Source: Dioscorea cayenensis subsp. rotundata (taxonomy: Eukaryota > Streptophyta > Magnoliopsida > Dioscoreales > Dioscoreaceae). Taken from it: a DNA stretch of 64,000 nt. Of the stretch, positions 33,840 to 45,636 are shown piece by piece. The notes beneath the pieces were generated by a model. It had not been told where the DNA came from, did not search any database, and saw only the letters and a list, made by a program, of their open reading frames with translations. The number at the start of each line of letters is the position of its first letter. Position 1 is the stretch's first letter. Both the position numbers and the translations under genes were made by a program. Location of the stretch: assembly GCF_009730915.1 (NCBI RefSeq), contig NC_052473.1:7753727-7817726 (forward strand). The letters run 5' to 3'.

Positions 33840-35227
33840 TCAACTCATGAAAAACAAAGAGACTGAGAAGTGGCTAAATGCATTACCTCTGGCATCAAGT
33901 AAATATAAGACTCCAAAAGCAATGGACAATGATACATAGATGTTGAGTTATAGTCAGTAAGCATAATAAAAATATCCTGTCTCACCCCTTATATGTCTGT
34001 GCCGTGTAAGTGAATCTTATATCTCATATGCCCAGATCTGGTCTAGCCTAAGGACTTCAATCAGTACAGCTCTAGATGCTAATTACTCCACTTACAAAGA
34101 ATGCTATGTCTTAAACTACTAAGTGCTACTTCAATGGCCAAATAAGATCCTTCAAATTCAATACCTTGAAACTAAGTCCACTTTCTACTCAAAACCTTTG
34201 GTAGGTACTCAAAAAGATCACTAGGTTTTATTTTCATTTCATCATTCATTTCGTCTTCTTTTTTTTTTGAGTCCGACTAACATAGACTGCAAGAAAATCA
34301 TTGTGAAATCTTTTCCGGAGGGTGCACATGCTCGGTTAGGCACAAGAGACACCCAACTACTCGATTACTGATCCACATAGACGCATTCATGCTTCAATAG
34401 CAGAGGAATACTCGACATAGACTAATTACATTCACCCTAGATCACATCTTCGGGAGTACTCTACATGACACAAAAACTAGGATTAGCTCAACAAGACTTA
34501 GAAGTTCTTAAGAGTCCATTGAAGGATAGAACTTAGTGTTCTAAGGTCAAGTACTCAAAGTAGTGTGTTACACATACAAGAGAGTTAAAGAGTAGTCACA
34601 TTGGCTATTCCCAGGGCATCGACAAAAAATTCAGTGCACATGACAATACTAGGGGTAAAACAGGATTCAATAAAGCATAGAAACAAGTAACTCACATCAA
34701 TCATTAGTCCAAGCTAAAAAAATCTTACAAGAATGAACAAAGCCATCATAGGTAACACTAGCATGTAGCAAATGATCCTAATACATGAAATACACCAATC
34801 CCCACACTTAGTGTTGTATATTGCCCTTAATGTACACTAATTATGAAAAACATACAAGATGAAGCAATGCAAATAATAAAGGTGGGTGAAAACTAACTCC
34901 CCGGTTCAACTTGTGCTCGTCGTGAGGTAGGACGTGAGAAAATGTGTGGTGAGCAAGACATGTCTCGTCCGACCTCCATTAAAACCAGGAAAGCTCACCA
35001 AATTCCCTTAATGCCCTGTGAGGTAAAAAGGGGACATCATCATTCGACAAAGATTTAAAAAGAATACAAGCACAAGGGAGAAACTAGAGAGTAGTCAACA
35101 AAACATAAAGATGAAAATAAACTAAAGTTCGACAACACAAGTCGGTAGGGTAGAACCATGCCAAATCATCAAAATACAAAAATACAAAGCAAAAGTAAAC
35201 AATAGGTGTTCAAGCTCCAACAAGCTA
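33840..35227 (-). other. 3' untranslated region of B1
   Basis: About 1.4 kb without a supported gene. Landmarks shared with 61591-62979 include an A-rich run near 34260 (AAAAAAAAAGAAG on the - strand) and GGCAATATACAACACTAAG near 34812. It lacks the AGCTACC stem-loop block of family A. Confidence 0.75.
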
Positions 35228-35578
35228 CTACTCATCACAATCTGGTGCTGGTGGTGGTGGCATGGTGGTAGAAGAAGTGGCCACAGTGTGCAAGGATGAA
35301 CCACAGTAGGAGGTGAGGAAACGGTGAAGATCTGCCTCGAGCCGGCGCTGTCCCTCAATGATCTGGTGAAGCTGGCAACGAATCTCATGCTGCTCCTGAT
35401 GCACAGCCTGAACCACTCCCTCAATCCCCCTCAGTCTCATGTCGAAGTCAGGTAAAGATGTAGCGCCGGGGGTAGGAGCAGGTGCGCCCTCAGAGCCCCA
35501 TCTCGTCCGAGAGAAGCTCCATCTCAGACAGCCCCGTATGGGGGCCGTTTGAGGGCCGTGCGAGATGGCACGAGCCAC
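35228..35578 (-). pseudogene. C-terminal piece of the family B third ORF
   Basis: A 116-codon open stretch. Its middle is charged and helical-looking (VQAVHQEQHEIRCQLHQIIEG, heptad-like), and the end is serine/proline-rich (TTMPPPPAPDCDE). By position it is the tail of the ORF after pol, similar in kind to the end of ORF-1 of family A (LQQILERD...PPVPQAPPSS). The N-terminal and central domains are missing: the sequence upstream is a short CG-rich repeat region and spacer. The apparent start (MARAISHG) is probably not the original one. The copy at 62980-63424 is frameshifted. Confidence 0.55.
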
Positions 35579-36004
35579 GGGTTGGCTCAGTGTTCATCTC
35601 AGACGGCCACCATACTGCCCGATGAAGGCCGTATGCCCTTTAAAACCATTTAAAACTCTGAAAACTTGCCCCAAATGATGTAAACATGGTGTGGCAAGGT
35701 CGAAGTCATCTCTAAACACGAATGAAATGAATAAAAGCGATGATCTAGTACATGAATTAACACCCTAAACATGAGTTTCCCAAGAAGTTGCACAAATATA
35801 CCACAATTAAAAGCGATGAGGGGCACTATGCCAAGTGTGTGAGTATGAACTAATTCAAAAGTAAATCAAGTCTAAGAAATACGAGAATGGAAATGAAGTA
35901 AGACCTATAATAAAAAAAAATGAAAGAAAACACCACCGACATTTGGGTTGCCTCCCAGGAAGCGCTTGTTTAACGTCACGAGCCTAACGTACCTTTTCCT
36001 TACC
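35579..36004 (-). other. Post-pol region of B1 with paired hairpins
   Basis: Near the pol stop are ACGTTAGGCTCGTGACGT (35973-35990, - strand) and CCTGGGAGGCAACCCAAA (35942-35959), the same pair as after pol in family A. Near 35590-35650 stand CATACGG/CCGTATG-type repeats with TTTTAAA runs. No gene is seen. Confidence 0.65.
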
Positions 36005-37339
36005 TCACGGGGGCTCAAAGAGTTTGAAACCAAACCCGGTTTCCTTTGTAGTGCTATTATTGAAGTGAAATTTTAATCGTTGCCCATTGACCTTAAAAGT
36101 ACCATTTTCCGGGTGGGTTACCATAACTGCTCCATGTGGGAAGACTTGAGTAACCGTGTACGGACACGACCAACGTGTTCTTAGCTTCCCAGGAAATAAT
36201 TTCAGCCTAGAGTTGAACAGCAGGACTTGATCGGCCACGTGAAATTGCTTAGGGTGCTTGATGCCCCTATCGTGGTACTCCTTTACTTTTTATTTATAGA
36301 TCTTCAAACTCTCATATGCCGTGGAGCGCCACTCATCAAGTTCATTCAGTTGGAGTTTCCTCTTGGAACCTGCAGGAGAAGAGTCGAGATTTAGGAACTT
36401 AATAGCCCAATAAGCTTTGAGCTCAAGCTCAACAGGTAGATGACAAGCTTTTCCATAGACTAGTCTATACGGAGTGATTCCAATAGGAGTCTTGTAAGCT
36501 GTTCTGTAGGCGTCGTCGAGATGTTACGCCTGATCTCTTCGGGTTCCGAGATACGTCTTCTCCAAGATTCAGCTTTTAAGTCTCGGTTGGATACTTCCAC
36601 TTGCCCGCTAGTTTGTGGGTGGTATGCTGTTGCCATTTTATGGGAGACTCCATAGCGCTTCAATATTTTTGCGAATTGGGCATTACAGAAATGAGTGCCT
36701 CTGTCACTAATGATTTCTTCAAGAATTTCACGACCACCCTCGCATCATTTGTTTGCAATGCTTGAGCCTCCACCCATTTAGACACATAATCGACTGCCAC
36801 GAGTATGAACTTGTATCCATGGGCCCATAAAGTCAATCCCCCACACATCAAAAACTTCACAGGATTTGTTCTAATTTTTGGGCATCTCGTCCCGGCGAGA
36901 TATGTTACTGACCCGCTGACATCTATCACAAGCTTGAATGAATTTCTTGGTGTCATGGAACACTGATGGCCAATAGAAACCTGCATCAAGAATTTTCTTT
37001 GTTGTTTTATTCGCATCATAATGGCCACCAGTGGGTCCTGAGTGGCAATGCCTTAAAATGCATAGACCCTCTGCCCTAGAAACACATCTTCGAGCAACCT
37101 GATCGGAATAAACCCTGAATAGGTATGGATCTTCCCAGATGTAGTGCTTGGGATCTGAAAAGAATTTCTTCTTTTGTTGATATGTAAAAAATTTCGGGAT
37201 GACCCCACCAACCAAGTAATAAGCAAAATTGGCAAACCAGGGTGCTTCCTTCTCTTCTACTACCTGGATATTATACAAGTGTTCTTTAGGGAATGAGTCA
37301 TCAATGTCCTTTTCTCTTATAGTTTCTGTGCCAGAGCTC
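36005..37339 (-). pseudogene. Integrase of B1, broken
   Basis: Integrase of the Athila lineage. The HHCC zinc finger is complete: HSGPTGGH near 37040 and CDRCQR near 36925. The first catalytic Asp is in [10 protein letters not shown] near 36840, the second in [12 protein letters not shown] near 36700, the Glu in [12 protein letters not shown] near 36600. The C-terminal domain ends with [21 protein letters not shown] and a GPY/F-like motif with Cys for Gly (CPYTVTQV). A stop after EMPKN (36871), a deletion after FMGP, loss of the segment between the two Asp blocks (LKK joins EIISDRG), and further frameshifts near 36540 and 36290 disable it. It ends FELFEPP-type at 36005. Confidence 0.88.
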
Positions 37340-38751
37340 TCCAAACAGGATAAATGATCAGTAGCAAGATTCTCTACTCCCCGCTTGTCCTTAATCTCCA
37401 GGTCAAATTCTTGAAGCAGCAAGACCCACCTTATCAAACGTGGTTTGGCATCTGATTTTCTAAGCAAGTACATCAAAGCCGAATGATCGGTGTACACCAC
37501 CACTTTAGAAAGAACCAAATATGACCGAAACTTATCAAAGGCAAATACCACGGCAAGTAGTTCCTTTTCAGTTGTAGTGTAATTCGCTTGCGCTCCCGTT
37601 AGAGTCTTACTTGCATAGTAAATGGGGTTGAAATGTTTGTCTCTCCGCTAACCAAGCACTGCCCCAACTGCAAAGTCACTTGCATCACACATCAATTCGA
37701 ATGGGGAGTCCCAATCTGTAGCTACCATAATCGGTGTCTGAATTAGTTTCTCCTTGAGTGCCATGAAGGATGTCATGCAGTCATTATCCAACTTGAATGG
37801 GACATCCTTTTCCAATAACCATGTTAGGGGTCTAGTAATTTTAGAAAAATCCTTAATGAATCTTCTAAAGAACCCGGCATGTCCCAAAAAACTTCTTATG
37901 GCCTTCACAGAATTTGGAGGTGGTAACTTTTCGATGGTGGAAATCTTTGCCTTATCGACCTCAATTCCATCTTTCAAAATTTTGTGACCCAAGACTATCC
38001 CCTCTTGGACCATGAAATGGCATTTCTCCCAACTCAGCACAAGATTGGTCTCTTCACATCGATTGAGGACTCGCTCGAGGTTCTTGAGGCAATCATCAAA
38101 TGAATCACCAAAAAAAGAAAAATCATCTATGAACACTTCCATAAAATCTTCTACCATGTCCTCAAAGATGGCCGGGGCATTACGTAGCCCGAAAGGCATG
38201 CGGCGATAAGCAAATGAGTCGTACGAACAAGTGAATGTAGTCTTCTCCTGATCTTCAGGGCAATGGGAATTTGGAAATAACCAGAGAATCCATCCAAAAA
38301 GCAATAGTAGGCATGCCCAGCTAACCGCTCAAGCATCTGGTTAATGAATGGCGGGGGAAAATGATCTTTCCGGGTGGCATCATTCAATTTTCTATAGTCA
38401 ATGCATACCCTCCACCTTTCTTTGGGACCACTTGTGCAGTGCTTACCCACTCACTATCTGATATCGGGTAGATGATGCCCGCATTGAGAAGCTTGATTAT
38501 TTCTGTTCGGACCACTTCTTTCATATTTGGATTGAGTCTTCTTTGTGGCAAGGCTTTGGGTCTGTGATCATCCGTCATGAGAATTTTGTGAGTGCAAACA
38601 GATGGATTTATCCCTCTTATGTCAGCAATCTTCCAAGCAATCGCTCTCTTGTGCCTCCTTAGTACATCCACCAACCCATTCTTCTGCTCAACTGTTAGGT
38701 TTGAAGAGATGATGAATGGAAGTTGTGTACCTTCCCCCGAAAAGGCGTACT
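37340..38751 (-). pseudogene. Reverse transcriptase and RNase H of B1, broken
   Basis: Starts at the insertion site with YAFSGEGTQLPFIISSNL, continuing the linker ...LPKDLEY of 31601. RT motifs: KALPQRRLNPNMKEVVRTEI, WVSTAQVVPKKGG, WRVCIDYRKLNDATRKDHFP, FLDGFSGYFQIPIA, RMPFGLRNAPA and the active site FIDD within MEVFIDDFSFFGDS. Lesions: about 70 bp lost between KKGG and WRVCI, with a GGTGG shared at the join near 38405-38419; a 1-nt loss after FQIPIA near 38260; about eight codons lost after NAPA; a stop at 37648 after AVGAVLG. RNase H then has [11 protein letters not shown] (Asp) and ATDHLSCLE. Inactive. Confidence 0.9.
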
Positions 38752-40547
38752 TGACAAGATCGCCTTGCATATATCCCGCAAGTGCACGGGTTTGTCGAAG
38801 TAATAATCCTGGGCGAGCGAGTATCGAATCCACAGGGAGTAGGGAATAAAAATACTTAATTCGATTCTTAGCTATGTGAAAGATCTATGATGATGAGTGT
38901 GACAATGATTCAATTCTCAACAATAAAAACAACAAGTAAGAGAGCAAAAGTAAAGAAGGGGATAAGGCAATCGATAAAGATGGGGTACCCGGATAATGCT
39001 CCACCTAGGATAATTGTTTCAAGTGCAAGAACCCTCTATTATGCTTCCTAATCAATCCAATGGTGAGTCATGGAAATCCTTAATTACATAGTCCCAAATC
39101 TAAGGTCAACTATGCCTAACTCTATACATGTCCCGGAGGAGAAATCAAACAATCTCAACACCTCACACTCGCATAGAGTCGCAATGAGCTCTAGGGATTC
39201 CAGGTGATAAATCTCTTCCTAATTATAGACCTAACCCTTTGGTCCAGATGGAAGGTCCCTAACCACAATTGAGCCCTAGATACTAAGATCACCTCAACGC
39301 TTCACTCCGTTGCACGCGCAACTATGCCCTAGCGGAAGTTCATCCCCTAGACCATTCAATCTATTATGACCGCAAAGAACTCGAGGAACGGAGGTAGAAT
39401 CTATCACGTCAGATGGAAAAAGGGATGCTCTTGTACCTCTCGACTCATCCTCTCAACCCTCTCCAACCTAGCTTTGTCTAACACTCATGGTGTGTCACTC
39501 ACTCACAAGGTTACCAACAAGAACTCTCAACCCTAGTGTCACTCTAGGGGAAATGTTCATACAATCAAGCATTCAAGGTTGGAACTCACAATAAATATTA
39601 ATTTATTGAAAGCATAATAAAGAGATTCAAATAAACGAATACATCCTAGGGTTCACAAATACCCAAGTACCCACTAGGGGTTTAGCTCTCCATGGAGCTA
39701 AGTACAATCAAAGAAATAGAATGTAAAAGCAATGAATCCATAAAGAAACCCCCACGATAGTCATGTCGGTGATCTTGTGGAAAGTCCTCTACTCGTCGTC
39801 CAAGGATTCCCTCGTCCGGTATAGGATATGCCTCGACGGAAGCTCCCCTACCAACCTTCTTCCTCAGGAATGACGATGTCGGATTCATAGAACCTCTACA
39901 AAACCTTGGCCAATACCCCTCAAAACCCTAGCCAAAGCCCTCTCTCAAGTTGGGGAAAAGATGGAGAAAAGTACTAAAATCAGGGCTGATTCGGCTTTAA
40001 ATAGGGCTGGAATCGGGCGACTACACGAGCGTGGATGCTTCACGCGCCTGTGCGAAATTTCCACACGGGCATGGATAATTTCCACATGCCCGTGTGGATC
40101 CTCTGAACTCCTGTTTTCTCGGCTGGCTGTGAACAGTGGTGCTACAGTACTTGTTACCGTGTTGCTACAATCCTCTTCTATAGTATCCGGACTGAATAGC
40201 TTCCCGAATCCATACTTTCATTGGAGTAACGCAAACGGGCACACGTTCACATCGTGGATTGCTTGCTTCTTCAATGATAGGCACGTTGGTGGAGCTCTTG
40301 TTCTATGCGCATAAGTCAGAATGCTCGAGTGTGACTACCTTTGTGCCCCTCCAAATGGATGTGTTAAACTCGAATACGAGGAGGTTGGCACACACTCTAG
40401 CATCTCATATCGACCAATGTCTTCGCGTTTGAACCTACCTGCACGAAAGTAACATAAAAACACACATATTAGTGTAAAAACCCAAGAAAAGTAATGCTCA
40501 ACATAAGGAATGAACGCTTCGCATTCATATCGCACAAGCACTTATCA
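38752..40547 (-). repeat. 3' LTR of E8
   Basis: 1796 bp, TGATAAGTGC...CTTGTCA on the - strand. TATA-like box 39995-40004 (complement) and palindrome unit at about 40020-40105. A deletion near 40437 joins GTGCAGGTAGG to TTCAAACGCG, which explains the shorter length compared with the 5' LTR. Confidence 0.92.
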
Positions 40548-40586
40548 AACTCCCCCACACTTAAGCTTTTGCTTGTCCTCAAGCAA
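40548..40586 (-). other. Polypurine tract and hairpin of E8
   Basis: AAGTGTGGGGGAGTT next to the LTR (- strand), with TTGCTTGAGGACAAGCAA at 40569-40586. Confidence 0.9.
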
Positions 40587-41805
40587 AAATTAAAATGTTA
40601 TGTTCATCAATGAAGAAAATATTGAAAGTTCTTGGCCTTAGGTTCATTAAAATATACAAAGAGAGCATTCTACAAGTGAGGGAAATTTCAACACTAAATA
40701 CGAAAAATCAATGCTTTAGCTAAAAACTTGAATCAAAAAGGAAACAAAACCCGAAATCGTGTAGATGTGTAAACTCACTCAAAACAACCCAAGGTATACT
40801 CCTCAAAGTTCTAAGTTCAAGGGACTTATTTATGTACAAAAGTGACAACAATTTCAAAGATGGTAGTAGCTTCACACATCCTCTAAGGTAGCCCTTTCAA
40901 AAGCGGCCGCTAAGGTGGCTTTTCACACTTTCGAGGTGGTAGCTCTTTCTACCGGAGTGGTACCTTTCACTCATCCTATGAGATAGCTCTTTCTCTCATT
41001 ATGGCATAGCTAGTATCCGACTTATGAGAGTAGCTTCATACTTCATAGGTGGTAGCTCTTTCCACCCAACAAGCACAAATAAACAATAAAACATTTTTTT
41101 TTTCAGAATTTAACACAAGAAACAACTATAACTAAACCCTTTAACATCGAACTTGAGTTTCCAAAAGAGTTTAAAAAGTGAGTAGTGCACTAAGTGTAAA
41201 TCGGGCAAAAAATCATAGAAATTCAAGCAAGAACTAGAGCATGAAAACATTCAATTGTAGAAATTCTCTTAAACTCAAGAATACAAACCTTACAACTAAG
41301 GTGAACCGCAATTGGCTATGTGAGCATATATCAATCAAGAACAATAGAAAAAAATGTGTGCACTATGAAACTCCCCCCCACACTTAAGTTGTACATTGTC
41401 CCCAATGTACACATACAAGCTCACTCAAAATATATATGGTTCAAAAGCAAATGTGGGAGAAGCAATCAAAACAATACTCCCTTGACTCCTAGTGTTGCAT
41501 TTGATGAAGCTAATTCCATGGTGGTAGTGTTCCGACGGGTTGTGAAGCTCACACGGCTAAGTGCCTAAGCACCTTGGCCGTGCCCATGACTAAGTCTCAA
41601 TTCCCAAGAAGACAAGACCATCTGCACGCATACATGAGGGAGTTCAGTGAAGCTCAATAAAAACAAAATATCTCGAGTATATATAAAAGATAGACAATGA
41701 ATACAACCTGAGATGCAAAATGAAAATAAACTCAGAAGGAGAATCCTTTCTGAGTGAACAAGTCTAAAATAAAAATGCAACATAAAAAAATGCGGAAAAA
41801 CAAAG
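40587..41805 (-). other. 3' untranslated region of E8
   Basis: Non-coding. The stem-loop block is complete at 40861-41068 with GGTAGAAAGAGCTACC, CTCATAGGATGAG and GGTGGAAAGAGCTACCACC on the - strand. The short conserved frame VLSSWELRLSHGHGQGA lies near 41565-41620. No further gene. Confidence 0.8.
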
Positions 41806-43166
41806 TCAAATGCCGGTGTCACGCTCGGGCTCCGGTGCTGCTGCTATTGCTAGTGAAGACGCACATTGTGGGTCCACCGGTGCTAGGGTAGGGGATGAGG
41901 GTGCATGAGGAATTGAGGGGGCCTGAGGAGTCCTTGGCCACGAGACAAATGATGAGGCGACGTCGCGCTCTAAGATCTGCTGTAATACATCGAAAGGTGC
42001 CATGAACTCTGTGTATTGAGTGGCCTGCGTATCCCTAATCTTTGCAATCTTGGCTCGAGCCTCAGCTACCTCAGTCCGTATCACCCCAAAAGCGCTCTCA
42101 AGCCTCTCAAAGTGATCATAAGCTTGAGATGGTGAAAATATACGCACGGGGGATGGTTCCTATGCCACTGGAGGTGCCTCGGTCTCCATTGGGGCTGGCT
42201 GAGGCTCGGGAGTGCGCTGAGATGCCCCGGTTTCATCACCCTCATCCTCAGCTATCTCTGGAGCCAGTAGCACTAACGCAAAAACCCCTGTCCAAACCCT
42301 GCGGACCATGCCCATCAACCTCATCGTCTCTAGGCTAAGGGCAGCAGGTATACTCGTTTTCTCAGCCCCGCGAATCGAATCCAAGAGATCTATGCCTAGC
42401 ACTAATCTCGTAATGTAGGGTCCCGAGAAGATCGCTACCAGTCTAGCATAGTGCCCCTGATGTCTGATGTACTCTGAGATGATGTGCCCTAAGTGAATTG
42501 GTACGCGCTGCACCATCGAGTACAGATACAATAATTCCTATCGGCTCAGAACACCAGTGCTATTACCACGGCCATTCACCAACCTACTCATGATGGCATG
42601 TAAATATCTGTATGTAGGTCGGGAAAGGCACGTGGCCTTGGACACCCCCGGCTCGTACTGACCGTGACCACATAGCACTTTGTAAGCTCTCTACGGGATC
42701 AAGGTTCCAGAATAATCAGTCGGTAACTGAGCGTACTCCTTCGTATCTGTAAATGCCTCCTCATACAAGCCAAGTCGTACTGAAAACTAAGTGACGCTCA
42801 AGGTATGGCGGTGTCTAAATACTCTGAACTGAATGGTATCCAAACTGTCGAAGCTGCGTAAGATCTGTCAAATTCGAATGATGGTAGTATCTCCAGTGCA
42901 AACACTCGGATGGCGGGCTCTCTAAATGTTAATAACTGCCGCAAACCTCCTGCTGAAATGAGATCCTCTACCTCATCAGCGAACTCATCTCCCTATTATA
43001 GATCTCGTAGTATAGTCGTGTCCAGGAATCGAGTCTGTCCGAACCGGAGTCTCGACAAGCGCTCATAGCGAACCTGATGCTCTGGAATCGCAAACCTCAT
43101 GCCCTCAGGCTCAGGGGATGACTCACGCGGCCTCTTATCAGCTTGCTTCTTTGATCAAGGTGCCAT
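41806..43166 (-). pseudogene. ORF-1 of E8, broken
   Basis: Starts at 43164-43166, 3 nt after a TTTTGCAG acceptor-like site. The fourth codon is TGA where sisters have an Arg or CGA/CGG codon. Then KKQADKRPRESS, MRFAIPEHQ and RYERLSRLRFGQTRFLDTTI follow. Stops or shifts occur near 43000 and 42790. The long open part 42160-42531 reads LYLYSMVQRVPIHLGHIISEY...GPYITRLVLGIDLLDSIRGAEKT. The C-terminal part 41806-42147 has a helical stretch (FERLESAFGVIRTEVAEARA), then LQQILERDVASSF and a proline-rich end. Role unknown; it resembles Athila ORF-1 and sits where plant elements carry an env-like gene, but no transmembrane segment is obvious. Confidence 0.8.
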
Positions 43167-43573
43167 AATCTGCAAAATTTGAAACGAAATCGAACAATAC
43201 ATGGCCATAATCAAGGTGCCATAATATGCAAAATTTTTGGATGACTCATGGGGCGTGAAAACCGCACGGCTGCGCTCCAAAAATCGAACAATACAACTTA
43301 AAAATACTTCTAACTTCGTTCTAAACATCAATCATCCTTCTAATTGAAGAAACAAAGCAATATTAACTAGATTAATCAATGGAAACCATGAATTGGCAAA
43401 GAAAATGATGAATAGGGCTTACCGACAAGATGGGATGAGAAAATGAAGAACTGACAGGAAAACCTGGCAAAAATCCTATCAATTTAGCACTATGAAATCA
43501 GAGAATGATGTGAGAGTGTTTTCAGACGAATAGAGGTCGTGAAGAGGGAGAGAAACTAATCTTCTTTAAAAAG
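43167..43573 (-). promoter_or_regulatory. Internal promoter-like cassette of E8
   Basis: Read on the - strand: CCTTTTTAAAGAAG (43561-43574), leader with GAAAACACTCTCACATCATT, donor-like CTTGTCG-GTAAGCCC with GT at 43422-43421, and acceptor-like AATTTTGCAG ending at 43170 with ATG 3 nt further. The predicted intron is 253 bp. Both splice sites are intact in this copy. A CATAAT-containing duplication lies between 43170 and 43240. Confidence 0.55.
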
Positions 43574-43655
43574 GACTCACAACCCTTGATGTTCTGTGCA
43601 TCCACACGGGCGTGTGGTAATTACCCACGCCCGTGCGCTTCATTATAAAACAGCC
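43574..43655 (-). repeat. Palindrome array of E8, part cut off by E9
   Basis: Contains one type I palindrome (CACACGGGCGTGTGGTAATT...ACGCCCGTG). The remaining array continues on the other side of E9 at 54026. Confidence 0.8.
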
Positions 43656-45485
43656 TGATAAGTGTTTGTGTGATATGAATGTGAAGCGTTCATTCCTTAT
43701 GTTGAGCATTACTTTTCTCAGGTTTTTACATTAATATGTGTGTTTTTATGTTACTTTTATGCATGTGGGGTTGTGAGGCCGAGTATGAAGGAAATAGGCC
43801 AATGTGGATCATAATGCACCTATTTTGGAGGAGATCTTGCTAAGGTTCAAACGCAAAGACATAGGTCAGGTGTGAGATGCTAGAGTGTGTGCCAACCTCC
43901 TCGTATTCGAGTGAGCACATTAATTTGGAGGGGCACAAAGGCAGTCAAACTCGAGCATTCTGATTTATGCATATAAGAACAAGAGATCCACCAACGTGTA
44001 CATCATTGAAGAAGCAAGTGATTCACGACGTAAACTTGTGCCCGTTTGCGTTACCCCAATGAAAGTATGGAATTCGGGAGTATTTCCGGCAGAGTACTAT
44101 AGCAGCCCGGCCGAGAAATTAGAGAAACAAAGAATCCACACGGACGTGTGGAAATTATCCACGCCCGTGTGGAAATTCCATAGGGGCGTGTGACATCATA
44201 CACGCCCGTGTAGTCGCCCGATTCCAGCCCTATTTAAAGCGGATTTCAGCCCCGATTTCAGCATTCTTTTCTCCATCTTTTCCCCAACTTGCGAGAGGGC
44301 TTCAGCTAGGGTTTCGAGGGGTATTGGCCAAGGTTTTGGATAAGTTCTATGGTTCTGACATCGTGATTCCATTAGGAAGAAGGTTGGTAGGAGAGCTTCG
44401 ATCGAGGCGTATCCTATACCAGACGAAGAAATCCTTGGACGACGAGTAGAGGACTCTCCACAAGACCATCGACACGACCATCGTGGGGGTTTCTTTATGG
44501 ATTCTTTGCTTTTACATTAAATTTGTTTGATTGTACTTAGCTCCATGGAGAGCTAAACCCCTAGTGGGTACTTGGGTGATTGTGAACCCTAGAATGTACT
44601 TGTTTCATTGAACTTCTTTATTATGCTTTTAATAAATTGTTGTTTATTGTGAGTTCCAACCTTGAATGCTTGATTGTATGAACATTTCCCCTAGACTGAC
44701 ACTAGGGTTGAGAGTTCTTGTTGGTAACCTTGTGAGTGAGTGACACACCACGAGCGTTAGACAAAGCTAGGTTAGAGAGGGTTGAGAGGGTGAGTCGAGA
44801 GGTACAGGAGCGTCCCCTTTCCCCTCCGACGTGATAGATTCTACCTCCGTTCCTTGAGTTCTTTGCGGCCATAATAGAGTGAATGGTCTAAGGGATGAAC
44901 CTCCGCTGGGGCCTAGTTGCGCGTGCAATGGAGTGAAGCGTTGAGGGGATCTTAGTATCTAGGGCTTAATTGTGGCTAGGGACCTTCCGCCTGGACCAAA
45001 AGGTTAGGTCTATAATTAGGAAGCGATTTATCACTTGGAATCCCTAGAGTCCATTGCAACTTTATTCGAGTGCGAGGTTGAGAGGTTACTTAATCTCTCC
45101 TCCGGGACATGAATAGAGTTAGGCATAGTTGACCTTAGATTTGGGACTATGTATGTAAGGATTTCCAAGACTCACCATTGCATTGATTAGGAAGCATAAT
45201 AGAGAGTTCTTGCACTTGAAACGATTTTCCTAGGTGAAGCATCATCTGAGTACCCCATCTTTATCGATTGCCTTACCCTTTTCTTTATTCTTGCTCTCTC
45301 ACTTGTTTCTTTTATTATTGAGAATTGAATCAATTTCACACCAATCATTATTGATCGTTCACATAGCGAAGAAGCAAATTAAGTATTTTCATTCTCTACT
45401 CCCTGTGGATTCGACCCCGCTCACCCAAGATTATTACTTCGACAAACCCGTGCACTTGCGGGATATAAGTAAGGGGAACTGGTCA
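43656..45485 (+). repeat. 5' LTR of E9
   Basis: 1830 bp, TGATAAGTG...CTGGTCA. A palindrome unit with types I and II is at about 44133-44215, and the TATA-like box CTATTTAAAG at 44230-44239, so the array stands directly upstream of the presumed promoter. Confidence 0.93.
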
Positions 45486-45491
45486 AGTTTT

Positions 45492-45508
45492 TGGCGCCGT
45501 TGGCGGGG
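45492..45508 (+). other. Primer-binding site of E9, tRNA-Asp
   Basis: TGGCGCCGTTGGCGGGG, 16 of 17 matches to the tRNA-Asp(GTC) complement, 6 nt after the LTR. Confidence 0.92.
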
Positions 45509-45636
45509 AGTTAGGCGTTTAGAGATACTTTGCACTTTGTTTTCTTAGCTATTTTACTACACATTCTATTTCATATCTTCTTATTCTATCATCGTTCTGA
45601 TTTTCTTTTTCTTTACTTTTGGTGCAGCTCCAGGTT

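Larger units (their letters stand above)
31596..38751 (-). mobile_element. B1: one unit of a tandem family B array
   Basis: Read on the - strand from 38751: pre-RT linker end, RT, RNase H, integrase, post-pol hairpins, ORF C-terminus, 3' UTR, PPT, LTR (33801-32293), PBS, short 5' region, pre-RT linker start at 31596. An LTR in the middle with internal sequence on both sides is the arrangement produced by recombination between LTRs of tandem copies. Both ends carry GTACT next to a family A LTR. One unit is 7156 bp. Confidence 0.85.

Noticed and set aside
32200..38751. Reading 33801-32293 as the 3' LTR that simply ends a normal B element
   Set aside because: A PBS and the B 5' region continue directly beyond it instead of host flanking sequence, so it is an LTR shared by tandem units.
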